A stretch of DNA of 64,000 nucleotides from Dietzia natronolimnaea (GTDB taxonomy: Bacteria > Actinomycetota > Actinomycetes > Mycobacteriales > Mycobacteriaceae), in NCBI RefSeq assembly GCF_039525805.1, contig NZ_BAAAHZ010000014.1; one strand, given 5' to 3'. Numbering within the stretch: the stretch's first letter is position 1; each line of letters opens with the position of its first letter. The notes beneath the pieces are model-generated. The model saw only the letters and a list, made by a program, of their open reading frames with translations, ran no database searches and was not told the DNA's origin. The position numbers and the translations under genes are program-made. Below are positions 10,262 to 19,135 of the stretch, piece after piece.

Positions 10262-10296
10262 TAATCACACGTGTCACACTGGACTCAGTAATCACA
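10262..10296. repeat. Direct repeat TAATCACA in the protease-2 promoter region
   Basis: Two exact TAATCACA copies start at 10262 and 10289, 27 bp apart; the first runs into the palindrome ACACGTGT. They lie 66-100 nt upstream of the second protease start. They are a candidate regulator site, with no assigned protein. Confidence 0.35.
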
Positions 10297-10361
10297 TCTC
10301 CGTAATCTTGGCCTCAACTGGTCGACCTGAAGTCGTCCACCGTGCATCACGGAAGGCCACC

Positions 10362-11957
10362 ATGCGCACCACCTCGAAGTTCGCCGTCCTCACCGCCGCC
10401 GCGGCCCTGGTCGTCACCGCGGCTCCCGCCGGCGCGGCCCCCGCCCCTGCTCCCGCCCCCACGGCGCCCTCGACGACGCAGGCGCTCCCCGCCCTCGACG
10501 CGGCCCTCGGATCGCAGTTGACCTCGCTGGTCGAGGCCCTGCGCCGGGATCTCGGACTGACCCCCGAGCAGTTCCTGGACCAGGCCGGGATCGGTGAGCG
10601 ACTGGCCGAGTCCCGCCCACGGTGGGAGAAGGCGTTCCGCGACTCCTTCGGCGGCGTGTGGCTGGACGAGGAGGGCACGGGCCTGGTGGGCGTGGTCGCC
10701 GGGGAGGCCGGCGACCTGCTGCGTGCCGAGGCCACCGACGCCGGGTTCACCGTGCAGGACGTGGCCCTGACCACCGAGGAGCTCACCGCCCGCGAGCGAC
10801 AGGTGGGCAAGATCGTCGACGACCTCCCGGAGGACCTTCGAGCGCTCGTCACCGGGGTGCGGGTCGACCCCACCCGCAACACCGTGGTCGTGGCCACCCG
10901 CGGCGGCGAGGCCGCCCAACTGGGCAACCTCACCGCCCGGCTGAAGGACCTCGCCGAGATCGACATGACCGAGGCCCCCGACCCCGCGTGGGACACCGCA
11001 CCGTTCGGCAGTGAGGCGGGCGGGACCCAGTCCGACGGCGAACCGACCACCCAGGGGCTCGAACCCGCCACGACCCGCGCGGGCGCACCGGGCCCGACCG
11101 CCACCGGTGGCGACTCCGGATCGCTCGGCAGCCTGGCCCTGCTCAACCAGACCGGCGTCATCCCCGAGGGCCCGATGCGGACGATCGTCGAGCTCCTGTC
11201 CGGTCTCACCCCCGGCACCGGCTCGATCATCGACGGGATGAGCCAGACGATGGCCGACCCCGTCACCCCGGTCCCCGAGAACCAGACACGCGCCGACGGC
11301 CCCGCGCCGACCGGCCCCATCGCCGGGGGCACCGCCTACTCCGTCGCGGTCCCGGGCGGGATCCTCGAGTGCTCCACCGGGTTCAACGGCGAGCTCGACG
11401 GCACGCCCGTCGTCGTCACCGCCGCGCACTGCGCGGGCGCCGACGGCACCCGCGCCGCGTTCGCCGACGGCGAGGAGTTCGGCACCATGACGCGGACCCA
11501 GCGCGACGGCATCGACACGGCGCTCGTGGCCGTCGACCCGGAGCTCGCCGACCGCTTCCGCACCAACCTGGTCGGCGCCGGTCCCGACACCACCCAGGCG
11601 ATCACCGGGACAGCCGACCCGGTCGTCGGACAGAAGGCCTGCAAGACAGGGTTCCGGACCGGTTTCTCCTGTGGCACCGTCTCCGAGGTCGGCGCGATGA
11701 TCGACGTCGCCGGCTCCCGCACCATCGCCAACGCGTTCACGGTGGATCTCTGCGCCCTCCCCGGGGACAGCGGCGGAGTCGTGTTCTCGGGCGACAAGGC
11801 CCTGGGGATCTCCAGCGCGTCCAACGTCGCCGAGACCGGGACCTGCGCCAACGCCGACGCCGTGGCCAGGGAGAACGGGTACGTCCCGCGCCTGTCGGCG
11901 GTCCCGATCTCCGACGTCCTGGCCGCGCATCCCGGTCTGACGCTGCGCACCAACTGA
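10362..11957 (+). CDS. Secreted S1-family serine protease 2
   Basis: The 531-residue preproprotein has a Sec signal peptide (MRTTSKFAVLTAAAALVV, cleavage near AGA at 24-26), a Pro/Ala-rich stretch and a long charged pro-region (about 45-330). The protease domain has His356 (TAAHC), Asp385 (GIDTALVAVD) and Ser470 (LPGDSGG). Its catalytic domain shares the arrangement of the upstream protease (CSTGFNG, KTGFRTGFSCGTVSE), so the pair probably arose by duplication with divergent propeptides. The ATG at 10362 is chosen because the signal peptide begins there, and upstream in-frame codons add no recognisable signal. It is extracellular or wall-associated; the substrate is unknown. Confidence 0.85.
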   Translation: MRTTSKFAVLTAAAALVVTAAPAGAAPAPAPAPTAPSTTQALPALDAALGSQLTSLVEALRRDLGLTPEQFLDQAGIGERLAESRPRWEKAFRDSFGGVWLDEEGTGLVGVVAGEAGDLLRAEATDAGFTVQDVALTTEELTARERQVGKIVDDLPEDLRALVTGVRVDPTRNTVVVATRGGEAAQLGNLTARLKDLAEIDMTEAPDPAWDTAPFGSEAGGTQSDGEPTTQGLEPATTRAGAPGPTATGGDSGSLGSLALLNQTGVIPEGPMRTIVELLSGLTPGTGSIIDGMSQTMADPVTPVPENQTRADGPAPTGPIAGGTAYSVAVPGGILECSTGFNGELDGTPVVVTAAHCAGADGTRAAFADGEEFGTMTRTQRDGIDTALVAVDPELADRFRTNLVGAGPDTTQAITGTADPVVGQKACKTGFRTGFSCGTVSEVGAMIDVAGSRTIANAFTVDLCALPGDSGGVVFSGDKALGISSASNVAETGTCANADAVARENGYVPRLSAVPISDVLAAHPGLTLRTN

Positions 11958-11969
11958 TCCAGAACGACC

Positions 11970-12039
11970 CGCGGGCCCCGTCCCACGAATCGAGTGCACT
12001 CCGCTAAGGGGAACCTCAACTCGTGGGACGGGGCCCGCG
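11970..12039. terminator. 19-bp perfect inverted repeat after protease 2
   Basis: CGCGGGCCCCGTCCCACGA at 11970-11988 pairs perfectly with 12021-12039 across a 32-nt loop. It starts 12 nt after the protease stop and ends 91 nt before the Fe-S reductase start. A strong rho-independent-type hairpin without a T tract is the simplest reading. The arm length is unusual. Confidence 0.6.
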
Positions 12040-12130
12040 TGGCTTACCTTTAACGACAAGACCGTCGACGGGCACCCCTGGGGTCGTCAGGTGCTCGTGC
12101 GTCGAGAAGTGCGACGAAAGGCCGCGAACC

Positions 12131-15100
12131 ATGTCAGGCGTGACCATCACTCTCGGGACGATCGGTGTCCTGCTCAGTCTGTTCTGCTGGGCCTCCTTCA
12201 TCGGGGGCGTGTCCAGGATGGTGCGGAGCATCATGTTGGGGCAGAAGGACGGCTTCAACCGGTTCGGCCCGGTGTTCGCACGGATGAAGAACACGATCAT
12301 CGAGGTCGGCGCCCACACCAGGATGGCCAGGAAGCGGTCGGTCGGCTTCTTCCACTGGTTCGTCATGATCGGCTTCATGCTCGGCTCGATCGTCTGGTTC
12401 GAGGCCTACATCCAGACGTTCAACCCGCGCGGCGGCTGGCCGTGGCTGTCGGATCAGACGTGGTACCACGGGCTCGACGAGTTCCTCGGCCTGGGCACCG
12501 TCATCGGCATCACCGTGCTCATCATCATCCGCCAGGTCAACCAGCGTCGGGGCCTCAACCGCTTCAACGGTTCCGACCGCAGGGCCGCGTACTTCGTGGA
12601 GGCCGTCGTCCTCCTCGAGGGCCTGGGCATGATCTTCGTCAAGGCCGGCAAGCTCGCGCTGTACCGCGCCGAAGGCCAGGACTTCCACTGGTCGACCGAC
12701 TGGGTCTCCGGCCCCATCTCCACGGTCCTGCCGGCCAACGAGCTCATGGTCTCCATCTTCGCGCTGATCAAGCTGCTCACCGGCATGATCTGGCTGTACG
12801 TCGTCGGCCGCAACATCACCTGGGGCGTCGCCTGGCACCGCTTCTCCGCGTTCTTCAACATCTACTTCAAGCGCGAGGCCGACGGTCGCACCGCGCTGGG
12901 CGCCCTCAAGCCGATGACCATGGACGGCGAGGCGCTGACCATGGAGAAGATCGAGGAGCGCACCGAGGCGGACGAGGACTTCGAGCCCGTCCTGGGTGCG
13001 GGCGCGATCGAGGACTTCTCGTGGAAGGGCTGGCTGGACTTCTCCACCTGTACCGAGTGTGGCCGTTGCCAGGAGCAGTGCCCCGCCTGGAACACCGGCA
13101 AGCCGCTGAGCCCCAAGCTCATGATCATGGCCCTGCGTGACCACGCCCACGCCAAGGCTCCGTACCTGCTCGCCGGCGGTAAGACCACGATGGGCGAGGA
13201 GACCGGGCTCGTCGACGCCGAGGGCAACCCGGACGAGAAGAAGCTGGCCAGGATCCCCGAGGCCGCCCGCCTCGAGGCCCAGCGCCCGCTGGTCGGCCAC
13301 ACCACCGCCGACGTGTCCGACGACCCGATGGCCGCCGGCATCATCGACCCGGAGGCCCTGTGGTCCTGCACCACCTGTGGCGCCTGCGTCGAGCAGTGCC
13401 CGGTGGACATCGAGCACGTCGATCACTTCATCGACATGCGTCGCTACCAGGTGCTCATCGAGTCGGAGTTCCCCACCGAGCTCGCCGGCCTGTTCAAGAA
13501 CCTCGAGAACAAGGGCAACCCCTGGGGCCAGAACAACTCGGGCCGCGATGACTGGATGAAGACCCTCGACTTCGACATCCCGGTCATCGGCTCGGACATC
13601 GAGGACTTCTCGGACACCGAGTACCTCTTCTGGGTCGGCTGTGCCGGCGCCTTCGAGGACCGCGCCAAGAAGACCACCCAGGCCGTCGCCACGCTCCTGC
13701 ACACGGCCGGCGTAAAGTTCGCCGTCCTGGGCCAGGGTGAGACCTGTACCGGTGACTCCGCCCGCCGCGCGGGCAACGAGTTCCTGTTCCAGATGCTCGC
13801 CGAGCAGAACATCGAGACCATGAACAACGCCTTCGACGGCGTGCCCACCGGTCAGCGCAAGGTCGTCGTGACCTGTGCCCACTGCCTCAACGCGTTGAAG
13901 AACGAATACGGCGACTTCGGCGGCGACTACCAGGTGGTCCACCACACGCAGCTGCTCAACCGTCTCGTGCGGGAGAAGCGACTCGTGCCGGTCGCCCCCA
14001 TCGACGGCGGCGTGACCTATCACGACCCGTGCTACCTCGGCCGTCACAACAAGGTCTACGAGGCCCCGCGTGAGCTCATGGACGGTTCCGGAGTGACCCT
14101 CACGGAGATGCCCCGCCACGGCCAGCGCTCCATGTGCTGTGGCGCCGGCGGCGCGCGCATGTGGATGGAGGAGACGGTCGGCAAGCGAATCAACATCGAC
14201 CGCGTCGACGAGGCACTGTCGACCAAGGCGACCAAGATCGCCACCGGCTGCCCGTTCTGTCGGGTGATGCTCTCCGACGGCGCCACCGCGCAGACCGACG
14301 GCACCGAACTGGAGGGTCAGGTCGAGGTCGTGGACGTGGCCCAGCTCCTGCTGGAGTCCGTCACCCGCGACGGCGGTCTGCCGGAGCCCCGCGAGGCCGC
14401 ATGGCTGGAGCAGCCGAAGCGCGAGATGACGTCCGCGGAGAAGGAGGCCGCCGAGGCCGAGGCCGCGACGCCTGCCGAGGCCAAGACCGCGGTCGCCGAA
14501 CCCGCCGGAACACCGGACAACCCGGTGATCGACGAGGGCGAGGGCGCCGAGGTGGCCGCCGCCGGCACCGCGGGCACCGTCAGCGCCGCCGAGTCCGGCC
14601 CGTCGGCCGCCGACTCGAAGGGCACGCCCAAGTCGGGCGGTCTCTCGCTCGGCGGTGGCGGAAAGGCCCCCGGCGGGCCCAAGGCGCCGGGTGGAGCGAA
14701 GGCACCGGGCGGAGCCAAGGCGACCGGTGAGTCCACGACCGAGGCGCAGTCCGCGGTCAAGGATGCCGAGCGCACGGAGGAGACCAGGGAGGCCGCCGCG
14801 GGTTCCGCACCGGCCACCACCGGCGCTCCGAAGTCCGGCGGTCTGACCCTCGGCGGCGGCGCCAAGGCCCCGGGAGCACCCAAGGCACCGGGAGCACCCA
14901 AGGCGCCCGGCGCACCCAAGGCTCCGGGCGGAGCCAAGGCGCCCGGCGCACCCAAGGCTGCGGCACCCACCGCAACCGAGCCCACCGCAACCGAGACCGC
15001 TGCGGCGGAGCCCGCCGGTGACGCCGAGCCCGCCACGCCGGCCAAGCCCGTCGTCGGCCTCGGGCTGAAGGGTGGAGGCAAGGCGCCCGGAGCGCCCAAG

Positions 15101-15267
15101 GCGCCCGGCGCACCCAAGGCACCCGGTGCTCCGAAGGCACCGGGCGCTCCGAAGGCGCCGGCCACGCCGGCCGCGCCGGCGGAAGAGACGCCGGCTCAGC
15201 CCGCGTCGGGGTCCGGGTCAGAGCCCGCCGTGGACGCGGACACCGCGTCACAGCCCGACTCCGCGTC
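12131..15267 (+). CDS. Membrane-bound (Fe-S)-binding reductase, Rv0338c-like (3' end lost in gap)
   Basis: The gene encodes more than 1045 residues before the assembly gap. The N-terminal 260 residues contain about six membrane segments, as in NarI/HdrE-like subunits. Two [4Fe-4S] ferredoxin motifs follow (CTECGRCQEQCP and CTTCGACVEQCP), then two cysteine-rich CCG domains (CAHCLNALKNEY, YHDPCYLGRHN, CCGAGGARMWMEE, GCPFCRVML) as in heterodisulfide reductase HdrD/GlpC. It probably passes electrons between quinone and a soluble partner; the exact reaction is unknown. The C terminus is a long Ala/Pro-rich tail with many KAPGAP/KAPGGA repeats. The ATG at 12131 follows GAAAGG. Family members in this order end in similar repeat tails. 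Confidence 0.85.
14640..15170 (+). repeat. KAPGAP-coding DNA repeats
   Basis: There are three blocks of near-identical 9-15 nt units such as GGCGCACCCAAGGCGCC, separated by unique Ala/Glu-rich sequence, inside the Fe-S reductase gene. They encode KAPGAPKAPG-type tails. Each block is preceded by an SGGL(S/T)LGGG or VGLGLKGGG element, so a larger unit is duplicated three times. Such repeats probably caused the nearby assembly break. Confidence 0.85.
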
Positions 15268-15277
15268 NNNNNNNNNN
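15268..15277. other. Assembly gap (10 N)
   Basis: Ten Ns join the C-terminal part of the Fe-S reductase to the inside of a DUF222 gene on the opposite strand. Both genes are incomplete, so an unknown amount of sequence, probably several hundred nt or more, is missing. Ten is a conventional scaffold-gap length rather than a measurement. Confidence 0.97.
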
Positions 15278-15587
15278 ACATCGCCGCCGCCAGGTGATCA
15301 CGCGCCCGATCAGCCGGATCCAGGCGCGCGTAGGCAGGACGAGAATCGGCGGGGCCGGAATCGCCAGGCTCCTGGCCGGGGCCTGACCCCCGCGCCTCCC
15401 GATCGAGCCGGCCCATCGCCTCCACGAGGTGATGCGCGGCCTGCAACCGGGTGGCCGCGGCGAGGTTCTGCGCCAGAGTGGCCGACCGCGCCACCTCGCT
15501 CAACGCCTCGGCGCCCAGAGTGTCGAGAGCCTCCGGCACGGCGCGAAGCGCCCCGAACGCCGCCGAACTCGTCGTCGTCGCACTCAT
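15278..15587 (-). CDS. DUF222/13E12-family HNH endonuclease, N-terminal fragment
   Basis: About 103 N-terminal residues are visible before the gap. The helical sequence RLQAAHHLVEAM followed by YARLDPADRARDHLAAAM is typical of the DUF222 domain of 13E12-repeat proteins, which usually end in an HNH nuclease motif (not visible here). The ATG at 15587 is chosen over one at 15626 because GGGGGAGG precedes it and the upstream ATG lies inside the SOS-like box. Several M. tuberculosis 13E12 genes are LexA-regulated; this one has a matching promoter arrangement. The gene is probably intact in the genome and cut only by the assembly. Confidence 0.7.
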
Positions 15588-15618
15588 TACCGACCAACCT
15601 CCCCCCGCGGCGCCTGCA

Positions 15619-15662
15619 TCGAACATACGTACTACTCTAACGTCACCACCTCACTAGCGCAA
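15619..15662 (-). promoter_or_regulatory. SOS-like LexA box and promoter of the DUF222 gene
   Basis: TCGAACATACGTACTA (15619-15634) matches the mycobacterial SOS box TCGAAC-N4-GTTCGA at 10 of 12 positions. On the minus strand a promoter TTGCGC-N17-TAGAGT (15662-15657 and 15639-15634) abuts it, placing the transcription start inside the box. This geometry fits LexA repression. Confidence 0.55.
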
Positions 15663-15702
15663 GCGTTCGAATCATCCGTCACTCGATGTCGGACCTCCGC
15701 GC

Positions 15703-15708
15703 TACACT
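15703..15708 (+). promoter_or_regulatory. Leaderless -10 of the IclR gene
   Basis: TACACT ends 6 nt before the ATG at 15715, so transcription probably starts at the initiation codon. Confidence 0.5.
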
Positions 15709-15714
15709 CACCGC

Positions 15715-16479
15715 ATGACCGAACCGCCCGTCTCCCCCGTCGACCGCGCCTTCGACGTGCTGCGGGTGACGGCGGCGGGAACCGGCCTGACTCTGAGCGA
15801 GATCTCCCGCGAGGCCGGGTTAGCCAAGTCCACGACCCTTCGCCTCCTGGCCGCACTCGAGCGAAACGATGCGGTCACGCGCATCGGCCAGCGCTATCGA
15901 CTGGGGCCGCTGGTGCATGAGCTGGATCCGATTCCTGCCTCGCCGGCATACGAGCGGACCCGCCGCGTACTCACACCGTTCCTCGCGCACCTCTTCGAGG
16001 CGACCCGGGCGACGGTGCACCTCGCCACCCTGCACGGTGACGAGGTGGTGTATCTCAACAAGCTGCACGGTCCGCGGCCGATCCCGTCACCGTCGCGGAT
16101 CGGCGGCGGACTTCCGGCCTATTGCACCGGCGTGGGCAAGGCAATGTTGGCCTTCGACGACGCGGCCGCCGAGCGGGTGTCGCAGGGCCCGCTGATCGCC
16201 TGGACCGACACCACGCTCACCTCGCCGGATGCGCTCGCCGTGGAGCTGGCGGAGATCCGGCGCAGAAGGCGATCGGTGGATCGCGCCGAGCTCACGCCCG
16301 GCCTCTACTGCGTGGCCGCGCCCGTGTTCGACGACGACGAGGACGGCGCCTGCGGAACCCGAGCGGTGGCGGCGCTCTCCGCTAGTGCGGCGGACGGTGC
16401 TGCACTCACTCGCCTGGAGCCACTGGTCACCAGGGTGGCCGCGGCCGCCAGTCGCGCGATGGCGGCGGACCGGACGTGA
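15715..16479 (+). CDS. IclR-family transcriptional regulator
   Basis: The 254-residue protein has an N-terminal winged HTH (LTLSEISREAGLAKSTTLRLLAAL at about 25-48, split by the family's typical LSEIS signature) and a C-terminal effector domain (VHLATLHGDEVVYLNKLHG, YCTGVGKAMLA). IclR proteins bind small carboxylic or aromatic acids and usually control adjacent catabolic genes. The nearest candidate is the convergent hsaE, 59 nt away, but the target is not shown. A leaderless start is supported by TACACT 6 nt upstream. Confidence 0.9.
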   Translation: MTEPPVSPVDRAFDVLRVTAAGTGLTLSEISREAGLAKSTTLRLLAALERNDAVTRIGQRYRLGPLVHELDPIPASPAYERTRRVLTPFLAHLFEATRATVHLATLHGDEVVYLNKLHGPRPIPSPSRIGGGLPAYCTGVGKAMLAFDDAAAERVSQGPLIAWTDTTLTSPDALAVELAEIRRRRRSVDRAELTPGLYCVAAPVFDDDEDGACGTRAVAALSASAADGAALTRLEPLVTRVAAAASRAMAADRT

Positions 16480-16538
16480 CGAGGGCCGAGGGAACGTGAG
16501 CGTCGCAGCCGAACCCCCGCACTGGCTGTACCCCCGCG

Positions 16539-17324
16539 CTAGCGGAACTCCATGGTCACGTCCCCCAGGCCCGCGAACTCGGCGCGGAAGGAATCGCCGG
16601 GCGCGGCGTCCATCGCACGGATCGCGGTGCCGGGCAGGATCACGTCTCCCTTGCGCAGGCGGACGCCGAACTTGGCGACCGTCGAGGCCAACCAGCCCAC
16701 CGAATTGAGCGGGTTGCCCAGGACCGCGTCGGAGCGGCCGGACGCGAGGAACTCGCCGTTCTTGTAAAGGGTCGCATCGATCGCGGCGACGTCCAGGTCC
16801 GTCAGCCGCACGCGCTGCTGCCCGACGACATACCCGCAGGACGACGCGTTGTCGGCGATCGTGTCGGGCAGGGTGATCTTCCAGTCGCGGATGCGCGAGT
16901 CGATCAGCTCGATCGAGGGCACGACCCACTCGATGGCGGCAGCGGCCTCCTCCTGCGAGCACCCCTCCGGCGGGATGTCGGCGCCGAGGATGAAGCCCAC
17001 CTCGACCTCGACGCGCGGGAAGCAGAACCGGGCAGCCTCGACCGGCGCCCCCTCCGGGTACTCCATCGTGTCGAGGAGATGGCCGTAGTCGGGTTCGTCG
17101 ACGCCCATCATCTCCTGCATGGCCTTGGAGGCCAGACCCACCTTGTGTCCGGTGACCACCGCGCCGGCCTCGAGCTTGCGGCGGATGTTGACGAGCTGGA
17201 TCTCGAACGCGTCGTCCGGGGTCATCTCGGGATGGTCGTCGGTGAGCGGCGCGATGGGCGCCACGTCGGCCTCGGCGTCCCAGAGTCGCTGGGCGAGTGT
17301 GGCGCGGGTCTCCTCGTTGAACAT
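16539..17324 (-). CDS. hsaE: 2-hydroxypenta-2,4-dienoate-type hydratase (HsaE)
   Basis: It hydrates the dienoate left after cleavage of steroid rings A/B, giving 4-hydroxy-2-oxo acids for the HsaF aldolase. At 261 residues it is the same size as M. tuberculosis HsaE and has the family motifs PDDAFEIQLVN, GHKVGLASKAMQ, EVEVGFIL and ELIDSRI. It is divergent from kstD with one KstR box between them, the same arrangement as Rv3536c-Rv3537. The next M. tuberculosis genes (hsaG, hsaF) are not here. A related dienoate hydratase of another aromatic pathway is possible but less likely given the neighbours. Confidence 0.85.
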   Translation of the reverse strand: MFNEETRATLAQRLWDAEADVAPIAPLTDDHPEMTPDDAFEIQLVNIRRKLEAGAVVTGHKVGLASKAMQEMMGVDEPDYGHLLDTMEYPEGAPVEAARFCFPRVEVEVGFILGADIPPEGCSQEEAAAAIEWVVPSIELIDSRIRDWKITLPDTIADNASSCGYVVGQQRVRLTDLDVAAIDATLYKNGEFLASGRSDAVLGNPLNSVGWLASTVAKFGVRLRKGDVILPGTAIRAMDAAPGDSFRAEFAGLGDVTMEFR

Positions 17325-17369
17325 GACCGGGATGCTACCTCGACCGTGTGGCGCTCGAGCCCCCGGTTC

Positions 17370-17383
17370 TATAACGTGTTCTA
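17370..17383. promoter_or_regulatory. KstR operator between hsaE and kstD
   Basis: TATAACGTGTTCTA fits the KstR consensus TNNAACNNGTTNNA at all fixed positions. It ends 1 nt before the kstD ATG and lies 46 nt from the hsaE start, so it can repress both. Confidence 0.8.
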
Positions 17384-17384
17384 C

Positions 17385-19133
17385 ATGGCAGACCAGGAGT
17401 TCGACGTCGTCGTCGTCGGTAGCGGTGGAGCAGGCATGACGGCCGCCCTCGCAGCAGCGAAGAAGGGCCTCAGCGTGGTCCTCGTGGAGAAAGCACCGCA
17501 TTATGGCGGCTCCACCGCCCGCTCCGGCGGCGGCGTGTGGATCCCGGGGAACTCCGTCCTCCGACGGGACGGCGTCCAGGACACCCCGGAGGCCGCCCGG
17601 ACCTACCTCCGGGCGATCGTCGGCGACGTCGTGGCCCCGGAGCGGATCGACGCGTACGTCGACCGCGGCCCCGAGGTCCTGGACTTCGTCCTCGCCAACT
17701 CCCCCCTCGAGATGGAGTGGGTGGTCGACTACTCGGACTACTACCCCGAGTCCCCGGGAGGACGACTCGGCGGCAGGTCCGTCGAGCCCAAGCCGTTCGA
17801 CCTGCGCCAGTTGGGTTCCGAGGCCGCGCGGCTCGAGCCCCCCTACGCCAAGGCTCCGGCGAACATGGTGGTCAAGCAGTCCGACTACCGCTGGCTCAAC
17901 CTCCTCCAGCGCCCCACCACCAAGGGTTTCCGGCGCTCCGTCCGTGTGACGATGCGCATGCTGCTGGCGAAGGCCCGCGGGGCCAACATGGTGGGCATGG
18001 GCCGCGCACTCATCGCCGCCATGCGCAAGGGCCTCCTGGACGCGGGTGTCCCGGTGTGGCTCAACACGCCGATGACCGGGCTGGTCACCGAGGGCAGCGG
18101 GTTGGACGAGCGGGTCGTGGGCATCACCGTGACCCGCGGCGGCGAGGAGCAGACCCTCCGCGCCCGACGTGGCGTGATCATCGGCTCGGGCGGGTTCGAG
18201 CACAACCAGGAGATGCGGGACAAGTACCAGCGTCAGCCCATCCCCACCTCGTGGACGGTCGGCGCCGCCGGCAACACCGGTGAGGGGATCGAGCACATGG
18301 AGAAGGTGGGGGCGGAACTGGCCTTCATGGAGGACGCCTGGTGGGGTCCCACGATCCTGCTCCCCCGCGGTCCGTGGTTCGCGCTCGCCGAGCGCTCGCT
18401 GCCCTGTTCGTTCCTCGTCAACTCGCGCGGCGAGCGGTTCATGAACGAGTCGCTGCCGTACGTCGAGGCCGGGCACCGGATGTACGGCGGGGAGTACGGG
18501 CAGGCCCCCGCCGACCAGCAGGGCGCCGAGGGCGAGAACGTCCCGGCCTGGATCATCTTCGACCAGGAGTACAAGAACCGGTATCTCTTCGCCGGATTGC
18601 AGGCGAAGCAGCCGCTGCCGAAGAAGTGGCTCGAGACGGAGAACTTCCACAAGGCCGACACGCTCGCCGAGCTCGCCGGACTGATCGGCGTCCCGGCGGA
18701 CGCGCTGGAGAAGACGGCCGCCCGGTTCAACGGCTTCGCCGAGAGAGGCGTGGACGAGGACTTCCAGCGGGGCGTCTCGGGGTACGACCACTACTACGGC
18801 GACCCCACCAACAAGCCCAACCCGAGCCTCGGTCCCGTCCGCAAGGCACCGTTCTTCGCCGCCAAGATGGTGCCCGGGGACCTCGGGACAAAGGGCGGGG
18901 CGAACACCGACGTCCACGGCCGCGTCCTCCGCTCGGACGGCTCCGTGATCCAGGGGCTCTACGCCGCCGGCAACGCGTCGTCGCCGGTCATGGGCCACAC
19001 CTACGCCGGGCCCGGGGCGACCATCGGCCCCGCGATGGTCTTCGGGTACCTCGCGGTCGAGCACATGCTGGCCGGCGCCGCCGCCGGGTCCACCACCACC
19101 GGACCGACCACCACCGACAAGACGGGAGTCTGA
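17385..19133 (+). CDS. kstD: 3-ketosteroid delta-1-dehydrogenase
   Basis: It introduces the C1-C2 double bond into ring A of 3-ketosteroids, a step needed for opening ring B. The 582-residue flavoprotein has the FAD dinucleotide motif VVGSGGAGMTAALAAAKKG near residue 10, GGSTARSGGGVWIP near 43, and the C-terminal FAD motif LYAAGNASSPVMGHTYAGPG near 535, all typical of KstD. The ATG is 1 nt after a KstR box. It is followed after 2 nt by the MaoC hydratase gene, as in the Rv3537-Rv3538 pair of M. tuberculosis. Confidence 0.95.
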   Translation: MADQEFDVVVVGSGGAGMTAALAAAKKGLSVVLVEKAPHYGGSTARSGGGVWIPGNSVLRRDGVQDTPEAARTYLRAIVGDVVAPERIDAYVDRGPEVLDFVLANSPLEMEWVVDYSDYYPESPGGRLGGRSVEPKPFDLRQLGSEAARLEPPYAKAPANMVVKQSDYRWLNLLQRPTTKGFRRSVRVTMRMLLAKARGANMVGMGRALIAAMRKGLLDAGVPVWLNTPMTGLVTEGSGLDERVVGITVTRGGEEQTLRARRGVIIGSGGFEHNQEMRDKYQRQPIPTSWTVGAAGNTGEGIEHMEKVGAELAFMEDAWWGPTILLPRGPWFALAERSLPCSFLVNSRGERFMNESLPYVEAGHRMYGGEYGQAPADQQGAEGENVPAWIIFDQEYKNRYLFAGLQAKQPLPKKWLETENFHKADTLAELAGLIGVPADALEKTAARFNGFAERGVDEDFQRGVSGYDHYYGDPTNKPNPSLGPVRKAPFFAAKMVPGDLGTKGGANTDVHGRVLRSDGSVIQGLYAAGNASSPVMGHTYAGPGATIGPAMVFGYLAVEHMLAGAAAGSTTTGPTTTDKTGV

Positions 19134-19135
19134 CC

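Noticed and set aside
12134..14119. 661-residue ORF opposite the Fe-S reductase
   Set aside because: Shadow of a gene with clear ferredoxin and CCG motifs on the other strand.
14640..15170. Possible CRISPR-like array
   Set aside because: The repeats are in frame, encode KAPGAP units and have no unique spacers of constant length.
15278..15640. Continuation of the Fe-S reductase after the gap
   Set aside because: The frame after the Ns is Pro/Arg-rich shadow sequence of the DUF222 gene, so no continuity can be claimed.
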